From Desulfuromusa sp036351455 (GTDB taxonomy: Bacteria > Desulfobacterota > Desulfuromonadia > Desulfuromonadales > Geopsychrobacteraceae): a stretch of DNA of 64,000 bases. Of the stretch, positions 8,756 through 17,597 are shown piece by piece. The notes under the pieces are model-generated. The model made no database searches. It saw only the letters and a list, made by a program, of their open reading frames with translations, and had not been told where the DNA came from. Within the stretch, counting starts at the first letter, position 1, and every line of letters begins with the position of its first letter. The DNA lies in NCBI GenBank assembly GCA_036351455.1, contig JAZBPC010000082.1, positions 7,201-71,200 on the forward strand, given 5' to 3'. The translations under genes were made by a program, and so were the position numbers.

Positions 8756-9205
8756 ATGCGTGCTGTCATTCAACGGGTAAGCCGAGCCGGAGTGGTTGTT
8801 GAAGGTGACCAGATTGCAGCTATTGGCTCTGGTTTGCTGGTGCTGCTGGGGGTGGAAAATGGAGATGACAGGAGAGCTGCGGAATATCTGGCTGAAAAGA
8901 CAGCCGGGTTGAGAATCTTTGAAGATGCGGCAGCGAAGATGAATCGTTCAGTTCTTGATTGTGATGGCGAAGTGCTGGTTGTCTCTCAATTTACCTTGTT
9001 GGCAGATTGTCGCAAAGGACGGCGTCCCGGGTTTTCTGCCGCAGCGCTACCGGAATTAGCCGAACCTCTTTGTGATTATTTTGTCGAACAGTTGAAATTG
9101 CGTAAAGTTAAGGTGCAAACGGGTCAATTCCGGGCAGATATGGCGGTTGAGTTGGTGAATGACGGACCGGTGACGATTCTGCTTGATAGCAATCGAAACT
9201 TTTAA
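8756..9205 (+). CDS. dtd: D-aminoacyl-tRNA deacylase
   Basis: 149 residues from ATG at 8756, one base after the preceding stop; the longer reading frame starts inside the HAD gene. It removes D-amino acids wrongly attached to tRNA. Family motifs are MRAVIQRVSRAGV at the start, SQFTLLADCRKGRRPGF in the middle and the Gly-Pro motif NDGPVTILLDS near the end. It is part of the dapF operon. Confidence 0.96.
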   Translation: MRAVIQRVSRAGVVVEGDQIAAIGSGLLVLLGVENGDDRRAAEYLAEKTAGLRIFEDAAAKMNRSVLDCDGEVLVVSQFTLLADCRKGRRPGFSAAALPELAEPLCDYFVEQLKLRKVKVQTGQFRADMAVELVNDGPVTILLDSNRNF

Positions 9206-9215
9206 GGAGGAGCCG

Positions 9216-9737
9216 ATGAGAAAGGTTTTGTCTTTGTGGCTGATTGTGATGTTTGCAGCCATAGCCGCGCAAGCAACGACATATTCGTGTCGTGATAAAC
9301 AGGGCAAACTCTATATCACCGATAATTTGCAGTCGCTTCCAGCAGAATGCCGCGAGCGGGTGCAGAAAGTTGAACCGGAGGATCCTGATAACCTCAATTA
9401 TGTCCCCGCTCAGGCTGATCCACAAGGCTCTGGGGAACAGTTTTTGCGGGCAGTCCGTGATACTGAGCGTGAGCAGAAGCAAAAAAAAGAGCGGGTTGAA
9501 CAGCTGGAAAAGCGTGCAGAGCAGTTAGCAGCGCAATATAAACAAGCGGTGCAGGATAAAAATAATGCGACCCGACGCTGGAGTTATAGCTCACGAGGAG
9601 TTATTCAAAAAGCTGATAAAATCATAGAGTCAGCCCGTGAGGGTAAGAGGCAACTGCTGACAGAAATTGATAGAGCAAATATCTCGAGGCAGAATGAGGA
9701 AAAAATTGTTTCTTGGCTGGATGAAATTGCAGATTAA
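9216..9737 (+). CDS. DUF4124-type exported protein with coiled coil
   Basis: 173 residues from ATG at 9216, directly behind AAGGAGGAG. A signal peptide (about 1-20) is followed by a DUF4124-like segment TYSCRDKQGKLYITDN with a Cys pair (about Cys24 and Cys46), then a charged coiled-coil region from about 78 to the end. It is the last gene of the dapF operon, followed by a terminator. Probably periplasmic; no function is known for the family. Confidence 0.75.
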   Translation: MRKVLSLWLIVMFAAIAAQATTYSCRDKQGKLYITDNLQSLPAECRERVQKVEPEDPDNLNYVPAQADPQGSGEQFLRAVRDTEREQKQKKERVEQLEKRAEQLAAQYKQAVQDKNNATRRWSYSSRGVIQKADKIIESAREGKRQLLTEIDRANISRQNEEKIVSWLDEIAD

Positions 9738-9743
9738 TTAAAT

Positions 9744-9780
9744 ACAGCAGGCTCCTGATGGAACCTGCTGTGTTTATTTG
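9744..9780. terminator. Shared terminator between convergent genes
   Basis: ACAGCAGG at 9744-9751 pairs with CCTGCTGT at 9764-9771, extended inward by TCC/GGA around a TGAT loop with one mismatch. A T-rich stretch follows on the plus strand. It sits between the DUF4124 gene and trxA, which converge. Confidence 0.75.
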
Positions 9781-9781
9781 T

Positions 9782-10111
9782 TTATAGAGCTTTTTGTAAC
9801 AGAGCTTCAATTTGTTTTTTAGGAACGGCTCCAACCAATTGGTCAACGATTTCTCCACCTTTAAACAGGATCATGGTTGGGATGCCACGGACACCATATT
9901 GACCGGGGCTTGCCGGGTTTTCGTCGACATTGACTTTGCCGATCTTTATTTTCCCATCGTATTCATCTGCAAGCTGGTCCAGTACGGGTGCTATTGCTTT
10001 ACATGGAGCACACCAGGTTGCCCAAAAATCGACCAGAACCGGGGTGTCGGATTTTAATACATCAGCATCAAATTGTGCATCGGTGAATGTGGAAACTTTA
10101 TCACTAGCCAT
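9782..10111 (-). CDS. trxA: Thioredoxin
   Basis: 109 residues, the normal thioredoxin length. The active site is WCAPC (Cys34, Cys37), with Ala in place of the usual Gly, and the cis-Pro segment is RGIPTMILF. AAAGGAG precedes the ATG. It is a general cytoplasmic disulfide reductase, transcribed alone. Confidence 0.95.
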   Translation of the reverse strand: MASDKVSTFTDAQFDADVLKSDTPVLVDFWATWCAPCKAIAPVLDQLADEYDGKIKIGKVNVDENPASPGQYGVRGIPTMILFKGGEIVDQLVGAVPKKQIEALLQKAL

Positions 10112-10317
10112 TATGTTTCTCCTTTTTTAATTTATTTTGGCTGTTATCAAGTAGTAGGGTATCATAAAACATTCAACTTTTGAATATATACAAAATTTAA
10201 GGAAAATCAAGATGTAATCGGTTTATCTTCTCTTGCTTGACAGCATTGGATTCGCTCCATATCATGCCGGGCGGTAGAATATATATTTGACCATCTCTTT
10301 TTTTGTTGGAGATTGAA

Positions 10318-10896
10318 ATGAACCAGAAAATATCTGCTTCATGTCGGCAGACAGTTGAATTGCTTGAGAAGTTGTGTCGCGACCAGAACAATGACTTAAC
10401 CCTTCTGGCTAAAAGGATTGGAGCTCTCTTTACTGAAGGTGGACATCTTTTGATTGCTGGGAATGGGGTGTTGCAACCGGTAGCGCAACAATTAGCCAGC
10501 CAATTTGCCTACCGACTCAGCTTTGATCGCCCGGTTCTTCCTGCAATATGTCTTGGCAGCGATTCTGTCATGAATAACCGGATGCTCGCGGCGGGCGAAT
10601 CTGAGAAGCATCTGGTGCGTCATTACCGCGCATTAAATTCCGAGCAACATATGCTTCTTCTGTTTAACGATGGTTCAGATGCTAATACACTCAAAAACTT
10701 ATGTGATGAGGTTGTTGAGAATGACCAGGCGATCGCGTTGATTTCTTATGATTGTTTGAAAGATCCGTTGAAAAGTGCAGATATTGATATTTGTATCAGT
10801 TTGTCAACGGACTCAATTCCGCGGCAACTGGAGTTATCCCAATTTGTTGGCCATATATTGTGTGAGCTGGTAGAGGCTGAACTTTTTGGGCGGTGA
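10318..10896 (+). CDS. SIS-domain protein, GmhA/DiaA-like but degenerate
   Basis: 192 residues from ATG at 10318 (GGAG seven bases upstream). The SIS fold is clear: LLIAGNGVLQPVAQQLASQF aligns with the GNGGSAADA segment of phosphoheptose isomerases, and FVGHILCELVE with their C-terminal helix. Residues that bind the sugar phosphate or act in catalysis are changed: GGSA is VLQP, the STSGNS loop is LFNDGSD, and the E-x-H catalytic region reads ELELS. It is therefore probably not an isomerase. DiaA-like structural or regulatory roles are possible; this is inference. Confidence 0.7.
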   Translation: MNQKISASCRQTVELLEKLCRDQNNDLTLLAKRIGALFTEGGHLLIAGNGVLQPVAQQLASQFAYRLSFDRPVLPAICLGSDSVMNNRMLAAGESEKHLVRHYRALNSEQHMLLLFNDGSDANTLKNLCDEVVENDQAIALISYDCLKDPLKSADIDICISLSTDSIPRQLELSQFVGHILCELVEAELFGR

Positions 10897-11189
10897 TTAA
10901 TACCTAGATTCGGGTGGAGTAGCATGGGATAGAGTACAAATGATTGGGTTGGAGAGTGTTTCAAAGCCCCTGGTTGCACCGCTAGCTTCAGCGGCGATTT
11001 TGTAATGTCTGGGCAATTGAATAGTTTGAGTTATTTAGGTCGCATGAGCATGGCATCAGATAAAATTGTTTATGGGAATAATAGGAAAAATAGTTGACTG
11101 AAGTAGTAGTGAAACTTACAATTCAAGAGTTGGCAAAGTTTAGTAATGACTGTGGGATTGGTCTGGGCTGATCTGCCAGAAGAGGTGCT
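10897..11189 (+). other. Intergenic region before the haem operon
   Basis: 293 bases without a convincing gene. It holds a small hairpin CCGCT/AGCGG at 10979-10994 followed by a short T run, which may weakly terminate the SIS gene, and the promoter at 11094-11122. Confidence 0.4.
11094..11122 (+). promoter_or_regulatory. Sigma-70 promoter of the ccsB-hemACDB operon
   Basis: TTGACT at 11094-11099 and TACAAT at 11117-11122, separated by exactly 17 bases. It lies about 68 bases upstream of the ccsB start, so the leader is about 60 bases. Confidence 0.75.
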
Positions 11190-12026
11190 ATGGGAACAAC
11201 GAACCTGCTATTCAGTGTTACAACCCTGATATATTTGCTTGCGAGTATTCTTTATCTTGTATCTATGGTGGGTAAACGGCAGCAAGCCGGTCGCATCGGT
11301 CGTTGGGTGTTACTTGCAGGTGTTATTGTCCATGCAGCCTGTTTTGGTGTGCGGCATTCCACTGTCGGGGGGCCACCTGTTACAAGTTTGCATGAGTCTC
11401 TGGCCTTCTTTGCCTGGTGTTTGGTTTTGCTTTTTTTGCTGCTGGATCTCCGTTTCCACTTGTCAGTGATGGGGGCTTTTGCGGCACCCTTGGCGCTTCT
11501 GTTGATGGTCGCCAGCGCGTTAAGTCCAAATGTCGTGGTACAGCTTAATCCAGTTTTGCAAAGCTGGCTATTTCCTGTACATATTGTCTTTGCTTTTTTG
11601 GGGAATGCAGCCTTCGCACTTTCCTTTGGGGCTGGAGTCATGTATCTGGTGCAAAACCGGATGCTGAAAAGCAAACGATTTACCGGAATTTACCAGCTTT
11701 TGCCCTCCTTGGATCTTCTCGACAAGGTTAATTATACTTGCTTGAGTGTCGGTTTCCCGTTGATGACTCTAGGGATTGTGACCGGAGCCTTTTGGGCGAA
11801 TACTGCTTGGGGAACCTATTGGAGTTGGGATCCTAAAGAGACTTGGGCGTTGATTACCTGGTTCTTATATGCCGCACTCATGCATGGCCGTTTGACCAGT
11901 GGTTGGCGCGGCCGCAAAGCGGCTATTTTTTCTATTATTGCATTTATGTTTTTGTTGTTTACGTTCCTCGGAGTAAATCTGCTGCTTGGTGGCTATCATA
12001 CCTTTGAGGCTTTTGCCGTTCTTTGA
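11190..12026 (+). CDS. ccsB: Cytochrome c biogenesis protein, CcsA/ResC/HemX type
   Basis: 278 residues, about eight membrane segments. The tryptophan-rich haem-handling motif WGTYWSWDPKETWALITW is at about 207-224, with conserved His residues in flanking loops. Proteins of this family bring haem to the outer face of the inner membrane for attachment to c-type cytochromes, or, as HemX, affect GluTR levels. Its position at the head of a haem-synthesis operon, 25 bases before hemA, fits either. The name ccsB/ccsA varies between annotations. GAGG lies six bases before the ATG. Confidence 0.88.
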   Translation: MGTTNLLFSVTTLIYLLASILYLVSMVGKRQQAGRIGRWVLLAGVIVHAACFGVRHSTVGGPPVTSLHESLAFFAWCLVLLFLLLDLRFHLSVMGAFAAPLALLLMVASALSPNVVVQLNPVLQSWLFPVHIVFAFLGNAAFALSFGAGVMYLVQNRMLKSKRFTGIYQLLPSLDLLDKVNYTCLSVGFPLMTLGIVTGAFWANTAWGTYWSWDPKETWALITWFLYAALMHGRLTSGWRGRKAAIFSIIAFMFLLFTFLGVNLLLGGYHTFEAFAVL

Positions 12027-12051
12027 TGAAAGTCTGAAGAGCTGAATATTT

Positions 12052-13347
12052 ATGAATATTGTAATCGTTGGACTCAGTCATAAAACTGCTCCTGTAGAGA
12101 TCAGGGAGAAAGTCGCGTTTTCTCCAACAGAAATGGAAGGGCCGCTACATCAGGTTCTGGCTCTTCCTTCAGTGTCTGAGGCGGTCATTGTATCAACATG
12201 TAACCGCGTTGAACTCTATGTTATCAGTCGTCAATCAGACGCTGCAATTATCGAATTGAAGCAGTTTTTAGCTGACTTTCATGCCCTGAATATAGACACT
12301 CTTGCCCCTCATCTTTATGACTTTTCCGGGACGGCAGCGATCCAGCATGTTCTTCGTGTTGCTTCCAGCCTTGATTCGATGATGATTGGTGAGCCCCAGA
12401 TTCTTGGGCAAATTAAGACTGCTTACGGCTATGCATGTGAATATAAGACAGTTGGTCTGATTCTGAATCGTTTTCTACACAAGGCTTTTTCTGTGGCAAA
12501 ACGGGTACGCAGTGAGACCGCAATTGCCAGCAATGCCGTCTCAGTTTCTTTTGCTGCCGTTGAGCTTGCGCGCAAAATTTTTGATTCCCTTGAGAATAAA
12601 ACCGTTATGTTGATCGGTGCGGGCGAGATGTGTGAACTGGCAGCAAAACACTTTATCAATAATGGTGTATCAAAAGTTCTGGTAACAAACCGAACCTTCA
12701 GTCGGGCTGAAAAGCTGGCGGAAGAGTTTAATGGCACCGCTGTAAACTTTGAGAATTTTCAAGAACAGCTCCATCGGGTTGATATTGTTCTCTCCTCAAC
12801 GGGCGCTCCAGATTATGTTCTTGGTGCAAAAAAACTCAAAGAGGTGTGTAAGGAGAGGCGTTATAAGCCGATGTTTCTGATTGATATTGCCGTGCCGCGT
12901 GATATAGATCCTGCTGCGAATAAGTTGGACAGTATCTATCTTTACGATGTCGATGATTTGCAGGGGGTTGTCCAGGCAAATTTGAAGGAGCGGCAGAAGG
13001 AAGCAACCAAGGCTGAACTCATTATCAACGAGGAAGTGGGCCAATTTCAGAATTGGTTGGCAACTCTTGAGGTGAAACCGACAATCGTTGCGCTGCGGCA
13101 GAAAATGGAGCAGGTGCGCCAGGCGGAAATGGAAAAGACCTTTTCCAATCTGAATGGATTGAATGACAAAGAGCGCAAAGCGATTGAGTCAATGACCAGT
13201 GCGATAATTAACAAGATATTGCATCACCCCACTCATATTCTGAAACAGACAAGCAATGGGGATGATAACAGCTTGTATCTCGATGCAGTTCGAACATTAT
13301 TTGATCTGTCAGATTCAGGTGAGCAGAAATCTAACCCTGATAAATAA
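12052..13347 (+). CDS. hemA: Glutamyl-tRNA reductase
   Basis: 431 residues. It is the first committed step of C5 haem synthesis, reducing glutamyl-tRNA to glutamate semialdehyde. The catalytic Cys50 is in VSTCNRVELY; GEPQILGQIKTAY is the tRNA-reductase signature; the NADPH-binding domain begins VMLIGAGEM at about 185; the C-terminal dimerisation helix is present. It sits between ccsB and hemC. No hemL is visible in the window. Confidence 0.97.
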   Translation: MNIVIVGLSHKTAPVEIREKVAFSPTEMEGPLHQVLALPSVSEAVIVSTCNRVELYVISRQSDAAIIELKQFLADFHALNIDTLAPHLYDFSGTAAIQHVLRVASSLDSMMIGEPQILGQIKTAYGYACEYKTVGLILNRFLHKAFSVAKRVRSETAIASNAVSVSFAAVELARKIFDSLENKTVMLIGAGEMCELAAKHFINNGVSKVLVTNRTFSRAEKLAEEFNGTAVNFENFQEQLHRVDIVLSSTGAPDYVLGAKKLKEVCKERRYKPMFLIDIAVPRDIDPAANKLDSIYLYDVDDLQGVVQANLKERQKEATKAELIINEEVGQFQNWLATLEVKPTIVALRQKMEQVRQAEMEKTFSNLNGLNDKERKAIESMTSAIINKILHHPTHILKQTSNGDDNSLYLDAVRTLFDLSDSGEQKSNPDK

Positions 13348-13378
13348 CAATATTCATGCCCAAATTAAAGGAGATAAT

Positions 13379-14335
13379 ATGTCCACTCGCACCTTGAGAA
13401 TCGGAACCCGCGCAAGTGCTTTAGCCCTTTGGCAGGCCAACTGGGTCAAAGATGAACTGGAAAAACGCTACCCCGATCTGGAGGTTACACTAACTAAAAT
13501 TAAAACTCAGGGTGACAAAATTCTGGATGTTCCTCTGGCGATGGTTGGTGGTAAAGGGTTGTTTGTGAAAGAGATTCAGGAAGCAATGCTGCGGAATGAA
13601 GTTGATATCGCTGTTCACTCAATGAAGGATGTTCCCACCTTTTTCCCTGAAGGTACGGGGCTGCGCTGTATAACTGAGCGGGAAGATCCACGCGACATTG
13701 TCGTATTGAAGCAGGGGTATAAAAGTTTCTCTGAAATCGGACAAAATGGGAGGATCGGTACATCATCATTGCGGCGTAAAGCGCAATTGCTGAATTTACG
13801 CCCGGATCTGGAAATGGTTGATATTCGCGGTAATGTGCAAACCCGAATCGCCAAGTTGCAGGCAGACAACCTTGATGCTGTTGTGTTGGCTGCTGCAGGG
13901 ATGCACCGGTTGGGCTTCTCTGAGCAAATTGGGGAATATTTTGATCCCAAGTTTTGTCTCCCGGCGATAGGGCAGGGCGCCTTGGGGCTGGAAAGTCGTA
14001 TTGATGATGATGTGACTAACGATTTGATCGACTTTTTCAATCATTTGCCCACGTCCTACGCGGTTACGGCAGAGCGTGCTGTGCTTTCAACTCTGGAAGG
14101 TGGCTGCCAGGTACCAATTGCCGCTTTTGGGACCGTGAAAAATGACCAGTTGGAGTTAACTGGACTGGTGTCTGATGTTCTCGGCCAGAAAATGTTGAAA
14201 CAAACAATGACCTGTCATGTTGATCAGGCTTTTGCTACAGGTGTCGCTTTGGCTAAAGAACTTTTGGCTCAAGGTGCCGCTGAAATTCTCAACGAAGTTT
14301 ATGGTTGTGAAACTTTCAATACTGAAGGGGATTGA
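13379..14335 (+). CDS. hemC: Hydroxymethylbilane synthase (porphobilinogen deaminase)
   Basis: 318 residues from ATG at 13379 behind AAAGGAG; the longer frame to 13256 overlaps hemA and is spurious. It polymerises four porphobilinogens on a dipyrromethane cofactor attached to the Cys (about 243) in LEGGCQVPIAA. The N-terminal RIGTRASALALWQ and the VHSMKDVPT motif are typical. It overlaps the hemD start by one base (TGATG). Confidence 0.97.
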   Translation: MSTRTLRIGTRASALALWQANWVKDELEKRYPDLEVTLTKIKTQGDKILDVPLAMVGGKGLFVKEIQEAMLRNEVDIAVHSMKDVPTFFPEGTGLRCITEREDPRDIVVLKQGYKSFSEIGQNGRIGTSSLRRKAQLLNLRPDLEMVDIRGNVQTRIAKLQADNLDAVVLAAAGMHRLGFSEQIGEYFDPKFCLPAIGQGALGLESRIDDDVTNDLIDFFNHLPTSYAVTAERAVLSTLEGGCQVPIAAFGTVKNDQLELTGLVSDVLGQKMLKQTMTCHVDQAFATGVALAKELLAQGAAEILNEVYGCETFNTEGD

Positions 14336-15120
14336 TGTTGAGTGAACGGTTGCCCTTGGCGGGAAAGCGGTTTTTAGTGACGCGACCACAAGCCCAAGCT
14401 GCAGATTTTATAGCGTTGCTTGAGCAACAGGGAGCTACGGCAGTTTGTATCCCCACAATTGAAATCGTTCCACCACAGAGTTGGGCCCCATTCGATTTTG
14501 CCATGCGGGATCTGGACGAGTTTGATATTCTGATTCTGACATCGGTGAATGGGGTCGCCGCCTTCTTTGAGCGTCTGCTGGAAAATAATCAGTACTATGG
14601 CGTATTGACTGATATTCTGGTTGTTGCCGTAGGCCCTAAAACTGCTGCTGCAATTGAAGAAAATCATATTCATCCAGGTATCATCCCAGCAGACCATCGC
14701 GCCGAGGGTGTAGTTGCCGAACTTTTGGAATATGGGGTTAAAGGGAAAAGGATTCTTTATCCAAAGGCGGAGATAGCGCGTCCCCTGATTATTGAATCTT
14801 TGGAAAAAGCAGGAGCCGAGGTGGTTGCCCCGGTTGCATACAGGACGGTGATGCCGGAAGCGAACAAGGATGAAATTCGCAGGTTGCTCAGCTCCGGGGA
14901 TATTGATGCCATCTGCTTTAGCTCTTCTTCGACCTTTAATAACTTGCACAACATGCTTGGTGATGATTTAAAAACTCTGCAGGGAGAAACCAAGTTTTTT
15001 TCCATCGGGCCGCAGACTTCCGAGACCATTCGTAATCATGGCTTTGAGGTTGCACTGGAGCCAGAAAGCTGGACTCTGGATGCGTTGGTTGCAGCAATGA
15101 TTGGCTATTATTCTGAATAA
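14335..15120 (+). CDS. hemD: Uroporphyrinogen-III synthase
   Basis: 261 residues from the ATG that overlaps the hemC stop. It closes and inverts hydroxymethylbilane to uroporphyrinogen III. Two alternating domains are visible, with LAGKRFLVTRPQAQA at the start, DILILTSVNGVAAFFERL and the late CFSSSSTFNNL motif. It is a stand-alone enzyme; in several Geobacter-type genomes this domain is fused to the uroporphyrinogen methyltransferase CobA, which is absent here. Confidence 0.9.
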   Translation: MLSERLPLAGKRFLVTRPQAQAADFIALLEQQGATAVCIPTIEIVPPQSWAPFDFAMRDLDEFDILILTSVNGVAAFFERLLENNQYYGVLTDILVVAVGPKTAAAIEENHIHPGIIPADHRAEGVVAELLEYGVKGKRILYPKAEIARPLIIESLEKAGAEVVAPVAYRTVMPEANKDEIRRLLSSGDIDAICFSSSSTFNNLHNMLGDDLKTLQGETKFFSIGPQTSETIRNHGFEVALEPESWTLDALVAAMIGYYSE

Positions 15121-15123
15121 ATC

Positions 15124-15193
15124 GTAGGGGTGAACCTACGTGTTCGACCGGTTTTATGTGCCTGATGCGGGCAGACATGCTGGTCTGCCCCTA
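15124..15193. repeat. Composite palindromic intergenic repeat
   Basis: Between hemD and hemB. Left unit: GTAGGGG followed by an imperfect hairpin GAAC-CTACGT-GTTC with flanking GG/CC. Right unit: GGGCAGAC at 15169-15176 pairs with GTCTGCCC at 15183-15190, then CTATAA. The outer ends (TAGGGG and CCCCTATA) are inverted relative to each other. A simpler copy of the right unit lies at 39471-39497, so this is probably a dispersed repeat family. Confidence 0.6.
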
Positions 15194-15216
15194 TAAATAT
15201 ATACAGGAGGCTTTTT

Positions 15217-16191
15217 ATGTATTTCCCCAGTTATCGTCCCCGGCGTTTACGCCGGAATGAAAATATTCGCCGCATGGTACGTGAAACCCACTTACGGGTT
15301 GATGACCTGATTTACCCGATGTTCAGCGCGTTCGGAGAAGGCATCAAGAAAGAGATCGGCTCAATGCCGGGTATCTATCAGCAATCGATTGAGAACATCG
15401 TTGTTGAGGCGAAGGAAGTCTTTGAGCTTGGGATTCCTGCAGTGATTCTGTTTGGTATTCCTGAAGTGAAAGATGCCGTGGGCAGCGATGCTTATTGTGC
15501 ATCGGGAATTATTCAAAATACCATTCGTGCGATTAAGAAAGAGGTTCCGGGACTCACGGTCATCACCGATGTCTGCATGTGTGAATATACTGATCATGGG
15601 CACTGCGGCATTATCAAAGAAGGGGATGTTGACAATGATTCCACTCTCGAACTGTTGGCCGCAGAGGCTCTGTCTCATGCTCAGGCTGGTGCTGATATTG
15701 TCGCCCCTTCAGATATGATGGATGGTCGAATCGCGGCGCTCCGGGATATTCTGGATGCGAATGGTTTTGAGCATATTCCGGTGATGAGCTATGCCGTCAA
15801 ATATGCCAGCGCCTATTATGGACCGTTTCGTGAGGCCGCAGAGAGCACCCCGGAATTTGGTGACCGGCGTAGTTACCAGATGGATCCGGCAAACCGGCTG
15901 GAGGCATTACGAGAAGCCAATCAGGATGTTGCAGAGGCGGCTGATTTTTTGATGGTTAAACCGGCACTGGCCTATCTGGATGTGCTTCGGGAATTGAAGG
16001 ATAATTTTGATCTGCCCTTGGTTGCCTATAATGTTTCCGGTGAATACAGTATGGTTAAAGCCGCTGCTGAAAAAGGCTGGATCGATGGTGACCGGGTGAT
16101 GATGGAGACCTTGCTGGGGATGAAGCGTGCCGGAGCCGACTTGATCATTACTTATCACGCTAAAGAAGCCGCTAAGCTCTTAGGTTCCTGA
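15217..16191 (+). CDS. hemB: Delta-aminolevulinic acid dehydratase (porphobilinogen synthase)
   Basis: 324 residues. It condenses two aminolevulinate molecules to porphobilinogen. The Schiff-base lysines are Lys195 (SYAVKYAS) and Lys248 (LMVKPALAYLD). The segment DVCMCEYTDHGHCG keeps the three Cys of the zinc-type enzyme. AGGAGG precedes the ATG. It is the last gene of the haem operon, followed by a terminator. Confidence 0.97.
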   Translation: MYFPSYRPRRLRRNENIRRMVRETHLRVDDLIYPMFSAFGEGIKKEIGSMPGIYQQSIENIVVEAKEVFELGIPAVILFGIPEVKDAVGSDAYCASGIIQNTIRAIKKEVPGLTVITDVCMCEYTDHGHCGIIKEGDVDNDSTLELLAAEALSHAQAGADIVAPSDMMDGRIAALRDILDANGFEHIPVMSYAVKYASAYYGPFREAAESTPEFGDRRSYQMDPANRLEALREANQDVAEAADFLMVKPALAYLDVLRELKDNFDLPLVAYNVSGEYSMVKAAAEKGWIDGDRVMMETLLGMKRAGADLIITYHAKEAAKLLGS

Positions 16192-16218
16192 GATTTCTAC
16201 TAGAATATGATTGGAGTG

Positions 16219-16255
16219 AAGGGGCTATCAGGAATTGGTAGCCCCTTTGTATGTT
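16219..16255 (+). terminator. Rho-independent terminator of the haem operon
   Basis: AAGGGGCTA at 16219-16227 pairs with TAGCCCCTT at 16239-16247, followed by TGTATGTTTC. It lies within the longest reading frame of the next gene, which supports the later start at 16262 for that gene. Confidence 0.75.
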
Positions 16256-16261
16256 TCTACT

Positions 16262-17560
16262 ATGCCTGAATACTACACCGATACATTAGCCAACGGCATT
16301 CGTCTGGTGACGGTTCCCATGCCCCATCTTCACTCCGCTGAGCTGGTCTGCTCTCTGGCGGTCGGTGGTCGCTGTGAAGCTCCGGAACTTTCGGGGATTT
16401 CCCATTTTCTTGAACATATGATTTTCCGGGGGACGGCTGAGTATGCAACCAGTATTGAACTGGAGCGTGCTTTTGAGGCGATCGGTGGTTCTGTTAATGC
16501 TTCGACCGATATGGAAACAACCTGCTTTCACTCCCATCTTCATCCTGACTATCTGGCCGAAGGGGTGGCTTTATTTGCCTCAATGTTAAGGCGCCCGAAA
16601 TTTAAAGATATCGATATTGAGCGGCGTATCATTCTGGAAGAGGCGCGTGAGGATTTTAACGAGGATGGGGTGCAGATTAATCATGACAACCTGATGGTGG
16701 GTCTGCTCTGGCCGCATCATCCACTAGGGGACTCGTTAATTGGTTCCCCCGAAACACTGCATGCCATCGATCGTTCCCGGTTGGAGGAGTACTATCGTTG
16801 CTGGTACCAGCCTCAGAATCTGGTGATTTGCGTTTGTGGACCAGTTAAAAGAGAAGTATTTCTTCGCAGCGTTGAGCGTGAATTTGGCGACTGGGAAGCG
16901 AGAGAAATCCTTCCAATATTGCCGGCTCCTGAGGTCGTGGTAACTGAACCACAGAGTCTCTGGGTGCAGGATTCCGATTCACAAATCAGCTTGCAGTTGG
17001 CGTTTCTTTTGCCCGGACGGCAGGATGAGAGGACTCTGGCGGTGCGTATGTTGCGTCGTATTCTCTCCTGGGGTGGTGGGGCGCGGTTATCCTTGCGTTT
17101 GCGTGAAGAATTAGGGTTGACCTATTCGGTTGAGGCCAACTGTTCCATGTTGGACGATACCGGTTATTTGGCTATTGATTTATCAGTTGCTCCGGAGAAT
17201 CTGCAGCCTGCCGTTACTGAGTTGTTCAAGGTTCTTACTGAATTACGTGATCAACCGATTCCCATCGACGAATTGACAGCCGTCACCAGAAGTTATCTGT
17301 TTGATCTCGAGTTTTCGCGTGATCAAAGTGAGGCTATGGCTGTTCGCTATGGTTGGGGATTACAGGCCGATTATATTCGGACTCTGGAGCAGGACTGTCG
17401 GGAACTGCAGCAATTAACATCGACATATCTGCAACAAATTGCCAGAGAACTGTTCTGTCAGCAGGGAATGAAACTGGTTGTTGTTGGTCCATGGACGGAA
17501 GATGATCGTCGTAAGGTTGATCACCTTTTGCACAATTCAGGCTTGTCATCTCCTTCCTGA
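16262..17560 (+). CDS. M16-family zinc peptidase
   Basis: 432 residues from ATG at 16262; the earlier in-frame start lies inside a terminator hairpin. The inverted zinc motif HFLEH is at 48-52 (His48, Glu51, His52) with the downstream acidic cluster EEARE at 126-130 providing the third ligand. The second, inactive half contains GGGARLSLRLREELGLTYSV. The length fits single-subunit M16B peptidases (processing-peptidase type). No signal peptide, so cytoplasmic. The ATG has no strong ribosome site. Confidence 0.9.
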   Translation: MPEYYTDTLANGIRLVTVPMPHLHSAELVCSLAVGGRCEAPELSGISHFLEHMIFRGTAEYATSIELERAFEAIGGSVNASTDMETTCFHSHLHPDYLAEGVALFASMLRRPKFKDIDIERRIILEEAREDFNEDGVQINHDNLMVGLLWPHHPLGDSLIGSPETLHAIDRSRLEEYYRCWYQPQNLVICVCGPVKREVFLRSVEREFGDWEAREILPILPAPEVVVTEPQSLWVQDSDSQISLQLAFLLPGRQDERTLAVRMLRRILSWGGGARLSLRLREELGLTYSVEANCSMLDDTGYLAIDLSVAPENLQPAVTELFKVLTELRDQPIPIDELTAVTRSYLFDLEFSRDQSEAMAVRYGWGLQADYIRTLEQDCRELQQLTSTYLQQIARELFCQQGMKLVVVGPWTEDDRRKVDHLLHNSGLSSPS

Positions 17561-17597
17561 TTCCCGTTAGCTGAGTTCTGATAAAAAACATCAACAG

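Noticed and set aside
13256..13378. Upstream extension of hemC
   Set aside because: It overlaps the end of hemA, and the ribosome site AAAGGAG directly precedes ATG 13379.
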